DNA of 64,000 nt from Pseudomonas graminis (GTDB lineage: Bacteria > Pseudomonadota > Gammaproteobacteria > Pseudomonadales > Pseudomonadaceae): NCBI RefSeq assembly GCF_004364335.1, contig NZ_SOCR01000016.1:1-64000 (forward strand), in the 5' to 3' direction. Every line of letters begins with the position of its first letter. Positions within the stretch are counted from its first letter, which is position 1. Below are positions 1 through 26,500 of the stretch, piece after piece. Under the pieces are notes generated by a model. It worked only from the letters and a program-made list of their open reading frames with translations. It ran no database searches and was not told the origin of the DNA. The translations under genes were made by a program, and so were the position numbers.

Positions 1-12
1 AGGAAAAGCATT

Positions 13-47
13 GAAAAGCTGAAGGCTGCCCAAGGCATCCTTCAGCT
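13..47 (-). terminator. Candidate rho-independent terminator, minus strand
   Basis: A perfect 9-bp stem (AGCTGAAGG / CCTTCAGCT) with a 13-nt loop is followed, reading leftwards on the minus strand, by TTTT. It could end transcripts coming from the siderophore receptor gene, although it lies about 500 nt beyond that gene's stop codon. A gene lying left of the window could use the same hairpin in the other direction, but no T-run is visible there. Confidence 0.4.
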
Positions 48-150
48 ATGACAAACTTTCCCCGGACACTAGTGACGCAGAGCGTGGGAACGATCGATAC
101 AGGGAGGGGGGGCAATCAGCAAAAATTGTTGGCGCCTGGGCTGGCCTCTT

Positions 151-236
151 CCCGGCTGAAGCCGGTCCTACAAAGGCATCGCAGGCGTCCAGAGGAATTG
201 GCGGTGACCTCGACTGTAGGACGGGCTTCAGCCGGG
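151..236. repeat. REP-like inverted pair (CCCGGCTGAAGCCGG family)
   Basis: Two opposed copies of a short palindromic element, CCCGGCTGAAGCCGGTCCTAC at 151-171 and its near reverse complement at 216-236, are separated by about 45 nt. A single copy of the same family recurs at 39432-39453. This is the layout of a bacterial interspersed mosaic element (REPIN). It lies in the gene-free stretch at the left edge. Confidence 0.75.
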
Positions 237-329
237 AATCCGTTGCCGTTGCCGTTGCTTTTGATCTTCCTACGCAGCAAGTCCAGACACCGCCAATCGC
301 GACTTGGGTGCAGGCTGAACGGAGGTCTC

Positions 330-530
330 GCGCAGTGGGCCGAGCCGCATGGATGCGGCGAGAGCTGCCCCCCGCCATGGATGGCGGATGGCAGCGGGCC
401 CACGGAGCGGGGCCGGAGTGAAGGAACCCGACGAAGTCGGGCCAAACCGAGAGCAAGCACCCTTGGTTACTTGGGGTGCTTTTCCAAGTAACTCGCCGAA
501 GGCGAAACGTCTGCCCCCAGGCAGACGCTC
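330..530. repeat. Gene-free stretch with a string of small perfect hairpins
   Basis: Positions 1-553 hold no convincing gene. Within them, 330-530 contain consecutive short inverted repeats: CCGCATGGATGCGG (about 347), CCGCCATGGATGGCGG (about 373), CCCGACGAAGTCGGG (about 427), AAGCACCC...GGGGTGCTT (about 454-482) and GTCTGCCCCCAGGCAGAC (about 508-525). The string starts just beyond the stop codon of the minus-strand receptor gene, so it would form the receptor 3' untranslated region. From memory, similar hairpin strings are scattered between genes in P. fluorescens-group genomes; I could not check this. Confidence 0.55.
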
Positions 531-553
531 TTGATGTTCTCACCCCTTGCGAA

Positions 554-2752
554 CTACCAACGGAAAGCAACGGTCCCCAGCACCGTCCGCTCTTCGCCCC
601 AATAACACCGACCCGCGTTATTGCAGCCGCTCACATACTCCTTATCGAACAGATTCTTCGCATTCACATCCAGCGACCAATGCTTATCGATGTCATAACC
701 CACCAACGCATCCACCAGCGTCACATCACCGGTCTTCAACTTCCCGTACAACGTCGGCGCGGTATACGCGAACGTATTATCGAAATAACGCACCCCGCCA
801 CCCACACGGAAACCGCTCAGCGGACCGTCGAGGAAGCGATACGTCGCCCACGTACTCGCCTGATTACGCGGTATGCCGGTCAACTGATGATCCTCGTACA
901 ACGAACCCGGACTGTCCTTCGTCACCCGCGCATCGGTGTAGGTGTACGACGCCGTCAGGCTCAGGTTCTTCGTCACATCGCTGTTGACCTCAAGCTCCAC
1001 GCCCTTCGACTCGCTCTTGCCGATCTGACGGCTGAACCCGTTCGAACCGGCAATCACGTCGTGGGTCTTGGTCAGGTCAAACACCGCCGCGCTGAACGTC
1101 GTGTTCCAGCCCGCCGGCTCGTACTTCAGACCCATCTCGTACTGCTCGCTGAGAATCGGATCAAGCAACTCGCCGTTCGGTTGCGACGATTGCTGCACCG
1201 GGGTGAACGCCGTCGAGTAACTCACGTACGGCGAAATACCGTTCTCGAACTGGTACATCAACCCGGTCTGCCAGCTGAAACGATGGTCCCAGCCGTCCAG
1301 GTCCGCGGCGCCGCTGGTGGTGCCGGCGCGGTTGCGGTACTGGCTGTTGACGAAGTCCTGACGACCGCCCAACAGGTAGATCCAGTTGTTGTACTTGCTC
1401 TGCAACTGGCCGTAAGCGCCGTACATCTGCTGATCCAGCTGCGAGTTCTGCACCGTCGCGATCATGCGCGGATCGCCCGACGGGTACACCGGATTGAAAG
1501 CGTTGTACGTGCCGCCGTTGCCGGCCGCCCAGTCCTGGTTGAACGAGGTGCGGTCATAGCTGGCGCCCAACAACACGGTATTTTCCAGTGCGCCGGAAGT
1601 GAAGTGGCCTTCGAACTGGTTGTCCACCGAGTAGGTGATCGACTTGTTGTCGCGGTCGTACGCGGTGCTGGTCAGCGTGCTGCCGAAACCGGCGTTGTTC
1701 AGGTTGTTCGGCCAGGTCTCGTGACGGTCCAGGCGCGATTCCATGAAGCGCGAGTTCTGGCGGAACTGCCAGGTGTCGTTGAGCTGGTGCTTGAACTCGT
1801 AACCCAGGGTCCAGGTTTCGCGCTCGAAGTCGTCCCAGTTCGGGTTGCCGTTGAACTGGTCCTTGCCGATCTTGCCGTTGACGTTGTTCAGCAAGGTGCC
1901 GGCCGCCGGATAGCCGAGCAGCAGCTTGGTGCGATCGCGCTGGTACGACGAGAGCAGGGTCAGCGCGGTGTCTTCGTCGAAGTTGAAGGTCATCGACGGC
2001 GCGATGTAGATGCGGTCGTCCGGCACCGAATCGACCTGGGTGTCGGCGTTGCGGCCAAGCATGACCACGCGGCCGAGGATGCGGTTGTCGTCGGTCAGCG
2101 GGCCGGACACGTCGAGGGACAGTTGCCGACGGTTGTTGCTGCCGTAGGTGAACTTGGCTTCGCCCTGGGCGGTTTCGGTCGGGCGCTTGCTGACCAGGTT
2201 GACCAGCCCGCCCGGCGCGTTTTCACCGTAGAGGATCGAGCTCGGGCCACGAAACACTTCGGTGCGTTCCAGGCCATAGGGTTCGGTGGTGGTGTCGTAA
2301 CGGTTGCCTTGCAGACGCAAGCCGTCCTTGAGCAGGCCGTAACCGTAGTCGGTAGCGTTGTAGCCGCGAATGGAGAACAGATCGCCCGCGAGTCCGTCGC
2401 CCACGGCAAAGGGTGGGGCGAAGATGCCGGGGACGTAACCGAGGATGTCGGTCAGGGTTTGCGAGCCCTGATCCTGAATGCGCTGGCGTGTCACCACCGA
2501 CACCGAGCGCGGGGTTTCCGACAGCGGCGTACTGGTCTTGGTGCCCGCCGTGCTGTTTTTCACCTGATAGCCAACGGTTTCCTGCCCTTCGGGCGCTTCA
2601 CCGGTGACCACCGAATTCTGCAGTTCGATGGTGGCGCCCTGCTCGGCCTTGGCCGGGGCATCCGCCGCCCATGCCGCGCCGTGGCAGGCGACCGTTGCGA
2701 CCAGCGCTGCCAAGGCATTGACCTTGAAGTGACCCTTGTTATTGCTCGCCAT
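554..2752 (-). CDS. TonB-dependent siderophore receptor
   Basis: An outer-membrane receptor of about 732 aa that would import a ferric siderophore using TonB energy. The chosen ATG follows GGAGGGGGAG at good spacing and opens a typical signal peptide ending AWA-AD. A TonB-box-like stretch is followed by a plug domain (roughly residues 60-190, with LSETPRSVSVVTRQRIQDQG and later RGPSSILYGENAPGG) and then a 22-strand-type barrel ending in a terminal aromatic (FRW). The N-terminal signalling (STN) domain of FpvA/FecA-type transducers is absent. It lies downstream of the NRPS operon on the same strand but behind a terminator, and has its own Fur-box/PvdS-like promoter, so it is probably the uptake receptor for the siderophore made by the neighbouring genes. 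That ligand assignment is inference from position. Confidence 0.9.
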   Translation of the reverse strand: MASNNKGHFKVNALAALVATVACHGAAWAADAPAKAEQGATIELQNSVVTGEAPEGQETVGYQVKNSTAGTKTSTPLSETPRSVSVVTRQRIQDQGSQTLTDILGYVPGIFAPPFAVGDGLAGDLFSIRGYNATDYGYGLLKDGLRLQGNRYDTTTEPYGLERTEVFRGPSSILYGENAPGGLVNLVSKRPTETAQGEAKFTYGSNNRRQLSLDVSGPLTDDNRILGRVVMLGRNADTQVDSVPDDRIYIAPSMTFNFDEDTALTLLSSYQRDRTKLLLGYPAAGTLLNNVNGKIGKDQFNGNPNWDDFERETWTLGYEFKHQLNDTWQFRQNSRFMESRLDRHETWPNNLNNAGFGSTLTSTAYDRDNKSITYSVDNQFEGHFTSGALENTVLLGASYDRTSFNQDWAAGNGGTYNAFNPVYPSGDPRMIATVQNSQLDQQMYGAYGQLQSKYNNWIYLLGGRQDFVNSQYRNRAGTTSGAADLDGWDHRFSWQTGLMYQFENGISPYVSYSTAFTPVQQSSQPNGELLDPILSEQYEMGLKYEPAGWNTTFSAAVFDLTKTHDVIAGSNGFSRQIGKSESKGVELEVNSDVTKNLSLTASYTYTDARVTKDSPGSLYEDHQLTGIPRNQASTWATYRFLDGPLSGFRVGGGVRYFDNTFAYTAPTLYGKLKTGDVTLVDALVGYDIDKHWSLDVNAKNLFDKEYVSGCNNAGRCYWGEERTVLGTVAFRW

Positions 2753-2839
2753 CCGAACTCCCCCTCCCTTTGAAATCACACGGGGCAATGCCCCAAAATT
2801 GACCGCTTATGTCAAAAAAGCGTGAAAATGTAACAAAGA

Positions 2840-2865
2840 ACGTTTCTCATTACCATTCTTATAGT
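2840..2865 (-). promoter_or_regulatory. Overlapping Fur box and PvdS-like promoter of the receptor gene
   Basis: On the minus strand ACTATAA (2865-2859) is followed after exactly 16 nt by CGT (2842-2840). The same spacing occurs before the ornithine hydroxylase gene and in PvdS-type iron-starvation promoters (TAAAT-N16-CGT is the pattern I recall), although the upstream hexamer is a weak match. The interval itself reads like a Fur box (AAGAATGGTAATGAGAA). A palindrome GGGGCAATGCCCC (2783-2795) lies between this site and the start codon. Confidence 0.5.
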
Positions 2866-2902
2866 AAAAAAGGGCGAAGGGCCACTGCTGGTCCTACGCC
2901 CT
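2865..2902 (-). terminator. Rho-independent terminator of the NRPS/aminotransferase operon
   Basis: On the minus strand, 25 nt after the aminotransferase stop codon, AGGGCG pairs with CGCCCT around an inner GGACC/GGCCC stem and is followed by TTTTTT. It separates the biosynthetic operon from the receptor gene, which starts about 110 nt further on. Confidence 0.75.
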
Positions 2903-2926
2903 CTTTCAACGCTGTTACAACAAGGG

Positions 2927-4349
2927 TTAACGCTGTTTGACGGCCGCTGAAACGGCGGCGGCAAAGATGCCGGCGATCTGGTCGATCTGCACGGCAGTGA
3001 CGATCAGCGGCGGCAGGAAGCGGATGACCGACGAGTGCCGTCCGCCCACTTCGATGATCAGCCCGCGCTGCAAACATTCACGCTGGACGGTCGAGGCCAG
3101 CGCGCCACTGTGGGGGAAGTGACCGAGGGTGTCAGGGCGGCCATCAAGATCGACCATTTCCACCCCGAGCATCAAGCCCATGCCGCGCACATCGCCCATC
3201 TGCGGGAAGTCTTTCTGCAGCGAACGCAGGTGGCGGATCAGCCGCTCGCCCATGGCGGCAGCGTGCAGGTCCAGTTGCTGTTCGCGGACGATGCGCAGCG
3301 TGGTGGAACCGGCGACCATCGCCAGTTGATTGCCACGGAAGGTGCCAGCGTGGGAGCCCGGTTTCCACACGTCCAGGGACTTGTTGTAGACCACCACCGC
3401 CATCGGCTGGCTGCCGCCGATGGCTTTGGACAGCACCAGCACGTCCGGCACGATGCCGGCGTGTTCGAAGGCAAACGGCTTGCCGGTGCGGCCGACGCCA
3501 CACTGGATTTCGTCGAGGATCAGCGGCACGCCGGCGTCGCGGGTGATGCGACGGATTTCCCGCAACCAGTTCGCCGAAGTAGGCACCACGCCGCCCTCCC
3601 CTTGCAGGGTTTCCAGAATCATCCCGGCCGGCGGCAACACGCCGCTTTCCGGGTCGGTCAGCTGGTTCTCGATGTAGTGCAGGCCGATGCGCTCGCCGGC
3701 CTCGCCACCGACGCCGAACGGGCAGCGGTAGTCGTAGGGAAACGGCAGGAACTGCGCGCCGCCGGCCATGCCGTCCAGATAGGTTTTAGGCCCGAGATTG
3801 CCCATCAGCGCCAGCGCGCCCTGGGTCATGCCGTGATAGGCGCCGTGGTAGGCCATCAGGTTGCTGCGCCCGGTGGCGGTCCGCACCAGTTTCAGCGCCG
3901 CCTCTACCGCATCGGTCCCGGCCGGGCCGCAGAACTGAATGCGCGCGTCCCTGGCGAATTCAGGCGGTAGCAAGGCGAACAGCTCGTTGATGAAGTCGTC
4001 CTTGGCTTCGGTCATCAGGTCGAGGGTGTGCAGCGGACGCTGGCCGTCGAGGGTGGCGCGCATCGCCTGGATCACCTCGGGGTGGTTGTGCCCCAGCGCC
4101 AGGGTGCCGGCGCCGGCCAGGCAATCGATGAACCAGCGCCCCTCGCTGTCCTGCACGTGAATGCCCTGGGCGCGTTTGAGTTCCAGGGGGATGCGCCGCG
4201 GGTAGCTGCGCGCGTTGGACTCCACGGCCGCCTGCCGCTCCAGGCGCGGGGTCGGCGCAAAGCGGTAGTCGGCGTTGGCGACGGCGGCGTCCGGGCTGCT
4301 CGACAGCGCCTCGCTGTGGCGGGCGGCAATCGGCGTCACGTTGTGTTGG

Positions 4350-4357
<8 letters not shown>
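2927..4357 (-). CDS. dat: L-2,4-diaminobutyrate:2-oxoglutarate aminotransferase (PvdH/Dat type)
   Basis: A PLP-dependent class III aminotransferase of about 476 aa, predicted to make L-2,4-diaminobutyrate (Dab) from aspartate semialdehyde and glutamate. From about residue 30 it resembles P. aeruginosa PvdH closely (ADYRF...RQAAVESNARSYPRRIPL...LAGAGTLALGHNHP). It has the glycine-rich PLP phosphate site (CGPAGTDAVEAALKL), the pyridine-contacting Asp in LILDEIQCGVGRTG and the Schiff-base lysine in VLSKAIGG. The ATG overlaps the TAG of the upstream NRPS gene by 8 nt (ATGCATAG) and has AGGAG in front, so translation is coupled. Its product is the substrate for the Dab module of the first NRPS. 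An N-terminal extension of about 30 residues precedes the conserved part. Confidence 0.92.
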
Positions 4358-20587
<16,230 letters not shown>

Positions 20588-20588
<1 letters not shown>

Positions 20589-23500
20589 CAGTTGCTTTCC
20601 TCCAGCTCATTCATTAACTCGTCCAGGGCATCGAGCCGGTCGAGTGTCAGGGTCTGCCCCTGCAAGGTGTCGATCAGCGCCGCCTGGGCGGCAACGGTGG
20701 TGGCTTCGAAGGCCTGGGCCAGCGGGATGCTCACCCCGAGGCGCTCGCGAATGCGCGACAGCAGCCGCGTCGCCAGCAACGAATGACCGCCCAGTTCAAA
20801 GAAGTTGTCGTGACGACCGACCTGCTCAACCTTGAGCAGGCTCTGCCACAGCTCGGCGAGGACTTCCTCACGCTCGCCTTGAGGCGCTTCAAATACGCGC
20901 TCCTCAAGGCTCGGCGCCGGCAGGGCCTTGCGGTCGAGCTTGCCGTTGGCGTTGCGCGGCATCTGCGCCAGCACGACGACGTGTGCCGGCACCATGAACG
21001 CCGGCAGGGTCTGCGCCAGCGCGCTTTTCAGCACGTCGCTGGACAACGCTTGCTGGGCCTCGGCGACCACATACGCCACAAGTTGCGGGCCATGGGGCGT
21101 CGGTTGCGCGCTGACCACGGCGTCGTGCACCGAGGGTTGCGCCAACAGCAGGTTTTCGATTTCGCCCAGCTCGATGCGCTGGCCGCGAATCTTCACCTGA
21201 AAGTCCGCACGGCCAACGTATTCCAGCGCGCCGTCGGCGTTCCAGCGGGCCAGGTCGCCGCTGCGGTACAGCCGCGCACCGGTTTCGCCAAACGGATCGG
21301 GCAGGAAGCGCTCGGCGGTCAGCCCTGGCCGCGCGGCATAGCCACGGCCGACACCGACGCCGCCGATGTACAGCTCGCCCACCACACCGGGCGCGGCCAG
21401 TTGCAGGTTGGAATCCAGCACGTACAGGCAGTTGTTGTCGGTGGGCCGCCCAATCGGCATGTTGGCGTTGAGCGCCGGCGCGGCGGTCAGGGTGTGCAGC
21501 GCGACATCGTCGGCGCACTCCGCCGGGCCGTAGGCGTTGACCAGCGGCACCTCGGGGTAGCGGGCAAACCAGCGCGCGGCAAGGTCGGTGGTCAGCGCTT
21601 CACCGGTCGGCAGCAGCCAGCGCAAAGCATCGAGCCGCTGGGGCGCGACCGCGAGCATGGCGTCGATCACCGCCGGCACGCACTCCAGCACGCTGACCTG
21701 ATTGGCCGCGACTGCCTCCAGCAGCCGTTGCGGGTCCTGCACCACGGCGTCCGGCAGAATCTCCACGCGCCCGCCGAACAGCGGCGCGGTGAGGAACTGC
21801 CACACGGAAATATCGAACCCGGTGGCGGCGGTCTGGGCAATGACATCGCCCTCGCCCAGACGCAGGTACGGCAGCTTGGACATCTGGTTGTTGAGCATGC
21901 CGCGCTGGTTGACCATCACCCCTTTGGGCTCGCCGGTGGAACCGGAGGTGTAGATGACGTAGGCCAGTTGCTCGGCGGTGGCGTAGCGGCCCGGATTTTC
22001 GTCGGCGGACTCATCGGCGTCAGTCAGCAGCTCTTCAAGCACCAACACACGGGGTTTGCGTTCGGCCAGCGCAACGATCGCCTCGACCTGGGGCACACAT
22101 TCCCGCGGCGTCAGCAATACCGGCGCGGCGCTGCTCACCAGCATGCGCGCGCTGCGCCCGGCCGGGTGACGATCATCCAGAGCCAGATAGGCCGCACCGG
22201 CCTTGAACACGCCGACGATCATGCTCAACAACGGCAGGCCGCGCGGTGCGAACAGCGCCACCACGTCGTCGGCCTGCACGCCCGCTGCAATCAGGCCGTG
22301 ACCGATGCGGTTGGCCTGACGATTGAGTTCGCAGTAGCTCAGGCTCTGACCTTGGCAGCGCGCGACTTCCTGGGCCGGATGGGCCAGCACCCGCGCCTCG
22401 AAACGCTCCAGGTAGCTGATGTCGTACCAATGCTGTTGCACCGGGCCGAGCCCTTGGGCCAGCAACTGCTCACGCTCGTTGTGCTCAAGGATCTGCAACT
22501 GGCTCAGCGTCTGCTGCGGGTTGTCGATCAACTGGGTGAGCAGACGGCGGAAATGGCTGACCAGCGTGCCCATGTCGGCGTCGTTGAAGTGCCGGGTGTC
22601 GTAGGTCAGCTGCAGTTGCAGGGATTCACCCGGCAGCAGCACCACGGTCAACGGGTAGTTGGTGTGGGTGCGGTTGGCCAGCGGGTTGATGCGGTATTCG
22701 TTCACGGCCTGCTGCACCTCGGCGCCCAACGGAACGTTCTCAAAGACAAACAGGCTGTCGAACAGCGGCTGACCGCGCGGGGTGTCGGCGAGCAGCTGAA
22801 TGTCGGCCAGGGACAGGTGTTCGTGCTGACGCATGTCGGCGTTCTGCCCCTGCATAGCATTGAGCAGCTCCAGCGCCGAGGCGCCGATGCCCGGCCGGCG
22901 GATGCGCAGCGGCAAGGTGTTGATGAACAGCCCCAGCGCGCCTTCGATGCCTTCCAGCTCGGTCGGACGACCGGCCACGGTGACGCCGAACAGCACTTCG
23001 TCGCGGTCGGCATGGCGCATCAACAACAAGGCCCACGCGGCCTGCACGAAGGTATTGGCGGTCAGGCGATGCCGACGGGCTTGCTCGGCGAGTTTTGCGG
23101 TCTGCTCGACGCCCAGCGCCAGGGTGACGTCGCGCATCTGCGTTTCGCCCTGCTGGTTACGCTGCACACTGTGGCGGTACGGCAGCGGCGTGACGTCGGT
23201 GAAGCCGGCCAGCGCGTCGCGCCAGTAATCGCGGCTGACCGCTTCGTCCTGCTCGGCGAGCCAGGCGAGGAAGTCGCGATACGGCCGCGCCGGCGGCAGG
23301 CTGACCTGACGGCCTTCGAGGTACGCGCGGTAATGGGCGAAGAATTCAGTGAGCATCAGGCCCCGGCACCAGGCGTCGATCAGCGCGTGGTGGTGGCTCT
23401 GGACGATGCGGAAATCCGCCTCGCCGAACTTGATCAGGCGCAGGCGCAGCAGCGGCGCCCGGGCGAAATCGAAGCCCTGTTCGCGCTCGCTGTTCAGCAG

Positions 23501-26500
23501 GTCATCAAGCTCGGCTTCAGCGGCGTCGCGGGACAGATGGCTGAGGTCGATCAGTTGCACCGGCGACGGCACGCGACGCATCACAACCTGACGCTGCACG
23601 CCGCTTTCCAGACCATGAAACGCCGTGCGCAACGCCGGGTGGCGCTGCACCACTTGCTGCCAGGCGAACTTGAACGCCTCGAAATCCACGTGGCTGCCGA
23701 CGTCGTACTGGTCCTGCATCAGGTAGATGCCGTTGCCTTGCTCCAGCAGGCTGTGGAGCAAAATGCCCTGCTGCATCGGCGCCAGCGGCAGGATGTCTTC
23801 GATCTCCCGCGCGGGGATGCCGAGGGCATCGAGTTGCTTTTGATTCAACGCCGCCAGCGGGAAGTCCGAGGGCGTCAGGCCGGCGTGGGTTTCGTCGCTG
23901 CAATGGGCGATCAGCTCCAATAACTGCGCTTCATACAGCGCCACCAGTTGCTCGATGCTGTCACGGCTGAAGCGTTCGCGGCTGAAGGTCCAGTCCAGTT
24001 GCAACTGGCCGTCGCGCACCTGACCGTCGACCGCCAACGCATTGGCCAGCGGCCCTTGGGGGTCACGCAGATTGGCCGGCGTACGGCTCGACAATGCGAA
24101 GAGCGCGCCCTCGCTGTCGTCGAAACGGCCGAGGTAATTGAACGTCACGCCCTGGCCGATCAGCTCTGGCAAATCTGCCCTGGCGATGTACTTCAGACTT
24201 CCGTAGCCGAGGCCTTTTTCCGGCACGGCACGCACGGCTTCCTTCACCGCCTTGAGGGTGGCGACTGCGTCATCCGCGGCGTCCAGCGCCAGCGGGTACA
24301 GGCTGGTGAACCAGCCGACGCTGCGGCTCAGGTCCAGCACGCCGGTAGCGTCCTCGCGGCCATGGCCTTCGAGGCTGATGACGTGGCGACGGCGGCCGCT
24401 CCACTGCCACAGCGCCTGGGACAGCGCCGCCAGCAGCAGGTCGTCGATGCGCGTGCGATACGCCGCCGGGGCTTCGCTGAGCAGGCTGCGAGTGGCGGAC
24501 GCGTCGAAGGTCAGGTGCAGGGTTTCGCTGTCGCCGACCCGGCTTTCCACCAAAGCATCGCCGGGGAGGATGGCATCGGTGGCGTCCAGTGCTTGCCAGT
24601 AAGGCAATTGCTTTTGCAGCCCAGGGTTTTGCGCCAGGGTGGTCAACGATTGCGACCAGGCCTGGAAGCTGGCGGTTTTGTCGGCCAGGGCCACGCTGTT
24701 GCCAGCGGCCAGTTGTTGGTAGGCGAGTTGCAGATCCTCCAGCAACACCCGCCACGACACGCCGTCCACGGCCAGGTGATGGATCGCCAGCAGCAACCGC
24801 GCTTCACCCGACGGCAGGCGCGCATGGACCACGCGCAATAGCGGACCGGTGTCGATGTTCAGGCTGCGCTGGGCTTCATCGCTCAGTGAATCCAGATCCT
24901 CTTCGCGGATCAGTTCGCAGGTCCACAGCACGCGCTCGGCACTTTCGCTGTCGCGGTAACGCTGCTGCCAGTGGCCTGCATCGTTCTGATGGAAGCTCAG
25001 GCGCAGGCTGTCGTGGTGGGCCAGCACCGCCCCGAGGGCCTGCTGCAACAGCGCAGTGTCCAGCGCTTGCGGCACATCGAGCAGCAGCGATTGATTCCAG
25101 TGCTGACGCTGGGCGACCGGCAGGCTGAAGAAGCGCGCCTGAATCGGCGTCAAGGCAAACTCGCGGGGCGCAACGGCTGCCGTAACGGGCGCGGCGGCAG
25201 GTTTGGCTTCGGCCACCGTGGCGACCTGGGCGAGTTCGGCGATGGTCTGTTTTTCGAACAGCTGCTTGGGCGTCAGGCGAATGCCTTGTCGGCGAGCCCG
25301 GGCGATGATCTGCAGGCTGAGGATCGAGTCGCCGCCGAGGGTGAAGAAGTTGTCGTGACGGCCCACCGCCTCGACGTTCAGCGCCGCTTGCCACAGCGCG
25401 GCGAGTGCGGCTTCGACCCCTTCACGGGGCGCTTCGAAAGCGTCGGACGCCATGCTTGGGGTCGGCAGCGCGCTGGCGTCGAGTTTGCCGTTGGCGGTCA
25501 GCGGGAAGGCGTCGAGGGTCAGGATGTGGCTCGGCACCATGTAGTCCGGCAGGCTGTGGGCCAGTTGCGTGCGCAGCGCCTCGCCGTCCACCTTCGCGCC
25601 GCTGTCGACGTTAGCGTCCACCAGCGCATAGGCGATCAACTGCCCGCGATCATCGACACGCACATGGGCGTCGCGCAGGCCGTCCAGCTGGCGCAGGCGC
25701 TGGGCGATTTCACCGAGGGCCACGCGGTAGCCGCGCACTTTGACCTGATCGTCGGCGCGACCCAGGAACTGAATCTGCCCGTTGGCCAGCAAGCGCGCGC
25801 GGTCGCCACTGCGGTACAGCCGCGCGCCGTTGCCGCTCGGGTCAGGAATGAAGGCCGCAGCAGTCATGGCCGGACGCTGGTGATAACCGCGCGCCAACCC
25901 CGGCCCGCCGATGTACAGCTCACCGACGTCGCCCTGCACCACCGGTTGCAACTGATCGTTGAGAATCAGCGCCACGGCATTGGGCAGTGGCCGGCCGACG
26001 GGCACGCTTTCACCCAGTGCTGCTCCAAGAGCCTCGTTGCTCAGCACGCCGACGGTGGTTTCGGTCGGGCCATAGTGGTTGATGACCCGGCAGCCGGGTT
26101 TCAGGCGGTTGACCTGCGCCACCAGTTCCCACGGCAGCGTATCGCCGCCAAGGATCAGCGCGTGCTCGGGCAATGCATCGGCGGCATTCGTCGCCTGCAA
26201 CAGGCCGTTCAAATGGGTCGGCACGATCTTCAGCACGCCCACCTTGTGCTCGGCCATGTAGGCGGCGAAGCGGTCGGCATCGTTGGTGCGGTCAGGGCTG
26301 ATCAGGTGCAGCGAACGCGCCGAGCACAGCGCACCAAACAGCACGGTGTGGCCCAGGTCGGCGCCGACGGTGGAGACCATCGCCATGCTCGCCTCGGACG
26401 CCAGATCAAGACGGGCGAGCAAGCCCTGAACGTAATCGGCCAGGGCGCCGTGGCTGATCACCACCCCTTTCGGCGTGCCGCTGGTGCCTGAGGTGTAGAT

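Noticed and set aside
48..570. Short frames on both strands at the left edge
   Set aside because: They cross REP and hairpin repeats, lack ribosome-binding sites and show no protein-like composition.
476..2773. A 765-codon plus-strand frame opposite the TonB receptor gene
   Set aside because: It is the GC-rich antisense shadow of the receptor; the translation is rich in R, V, H and A without any recognisable domain. Similar plus-strand frames oppose the NRPS genes and were left out for the same reason.
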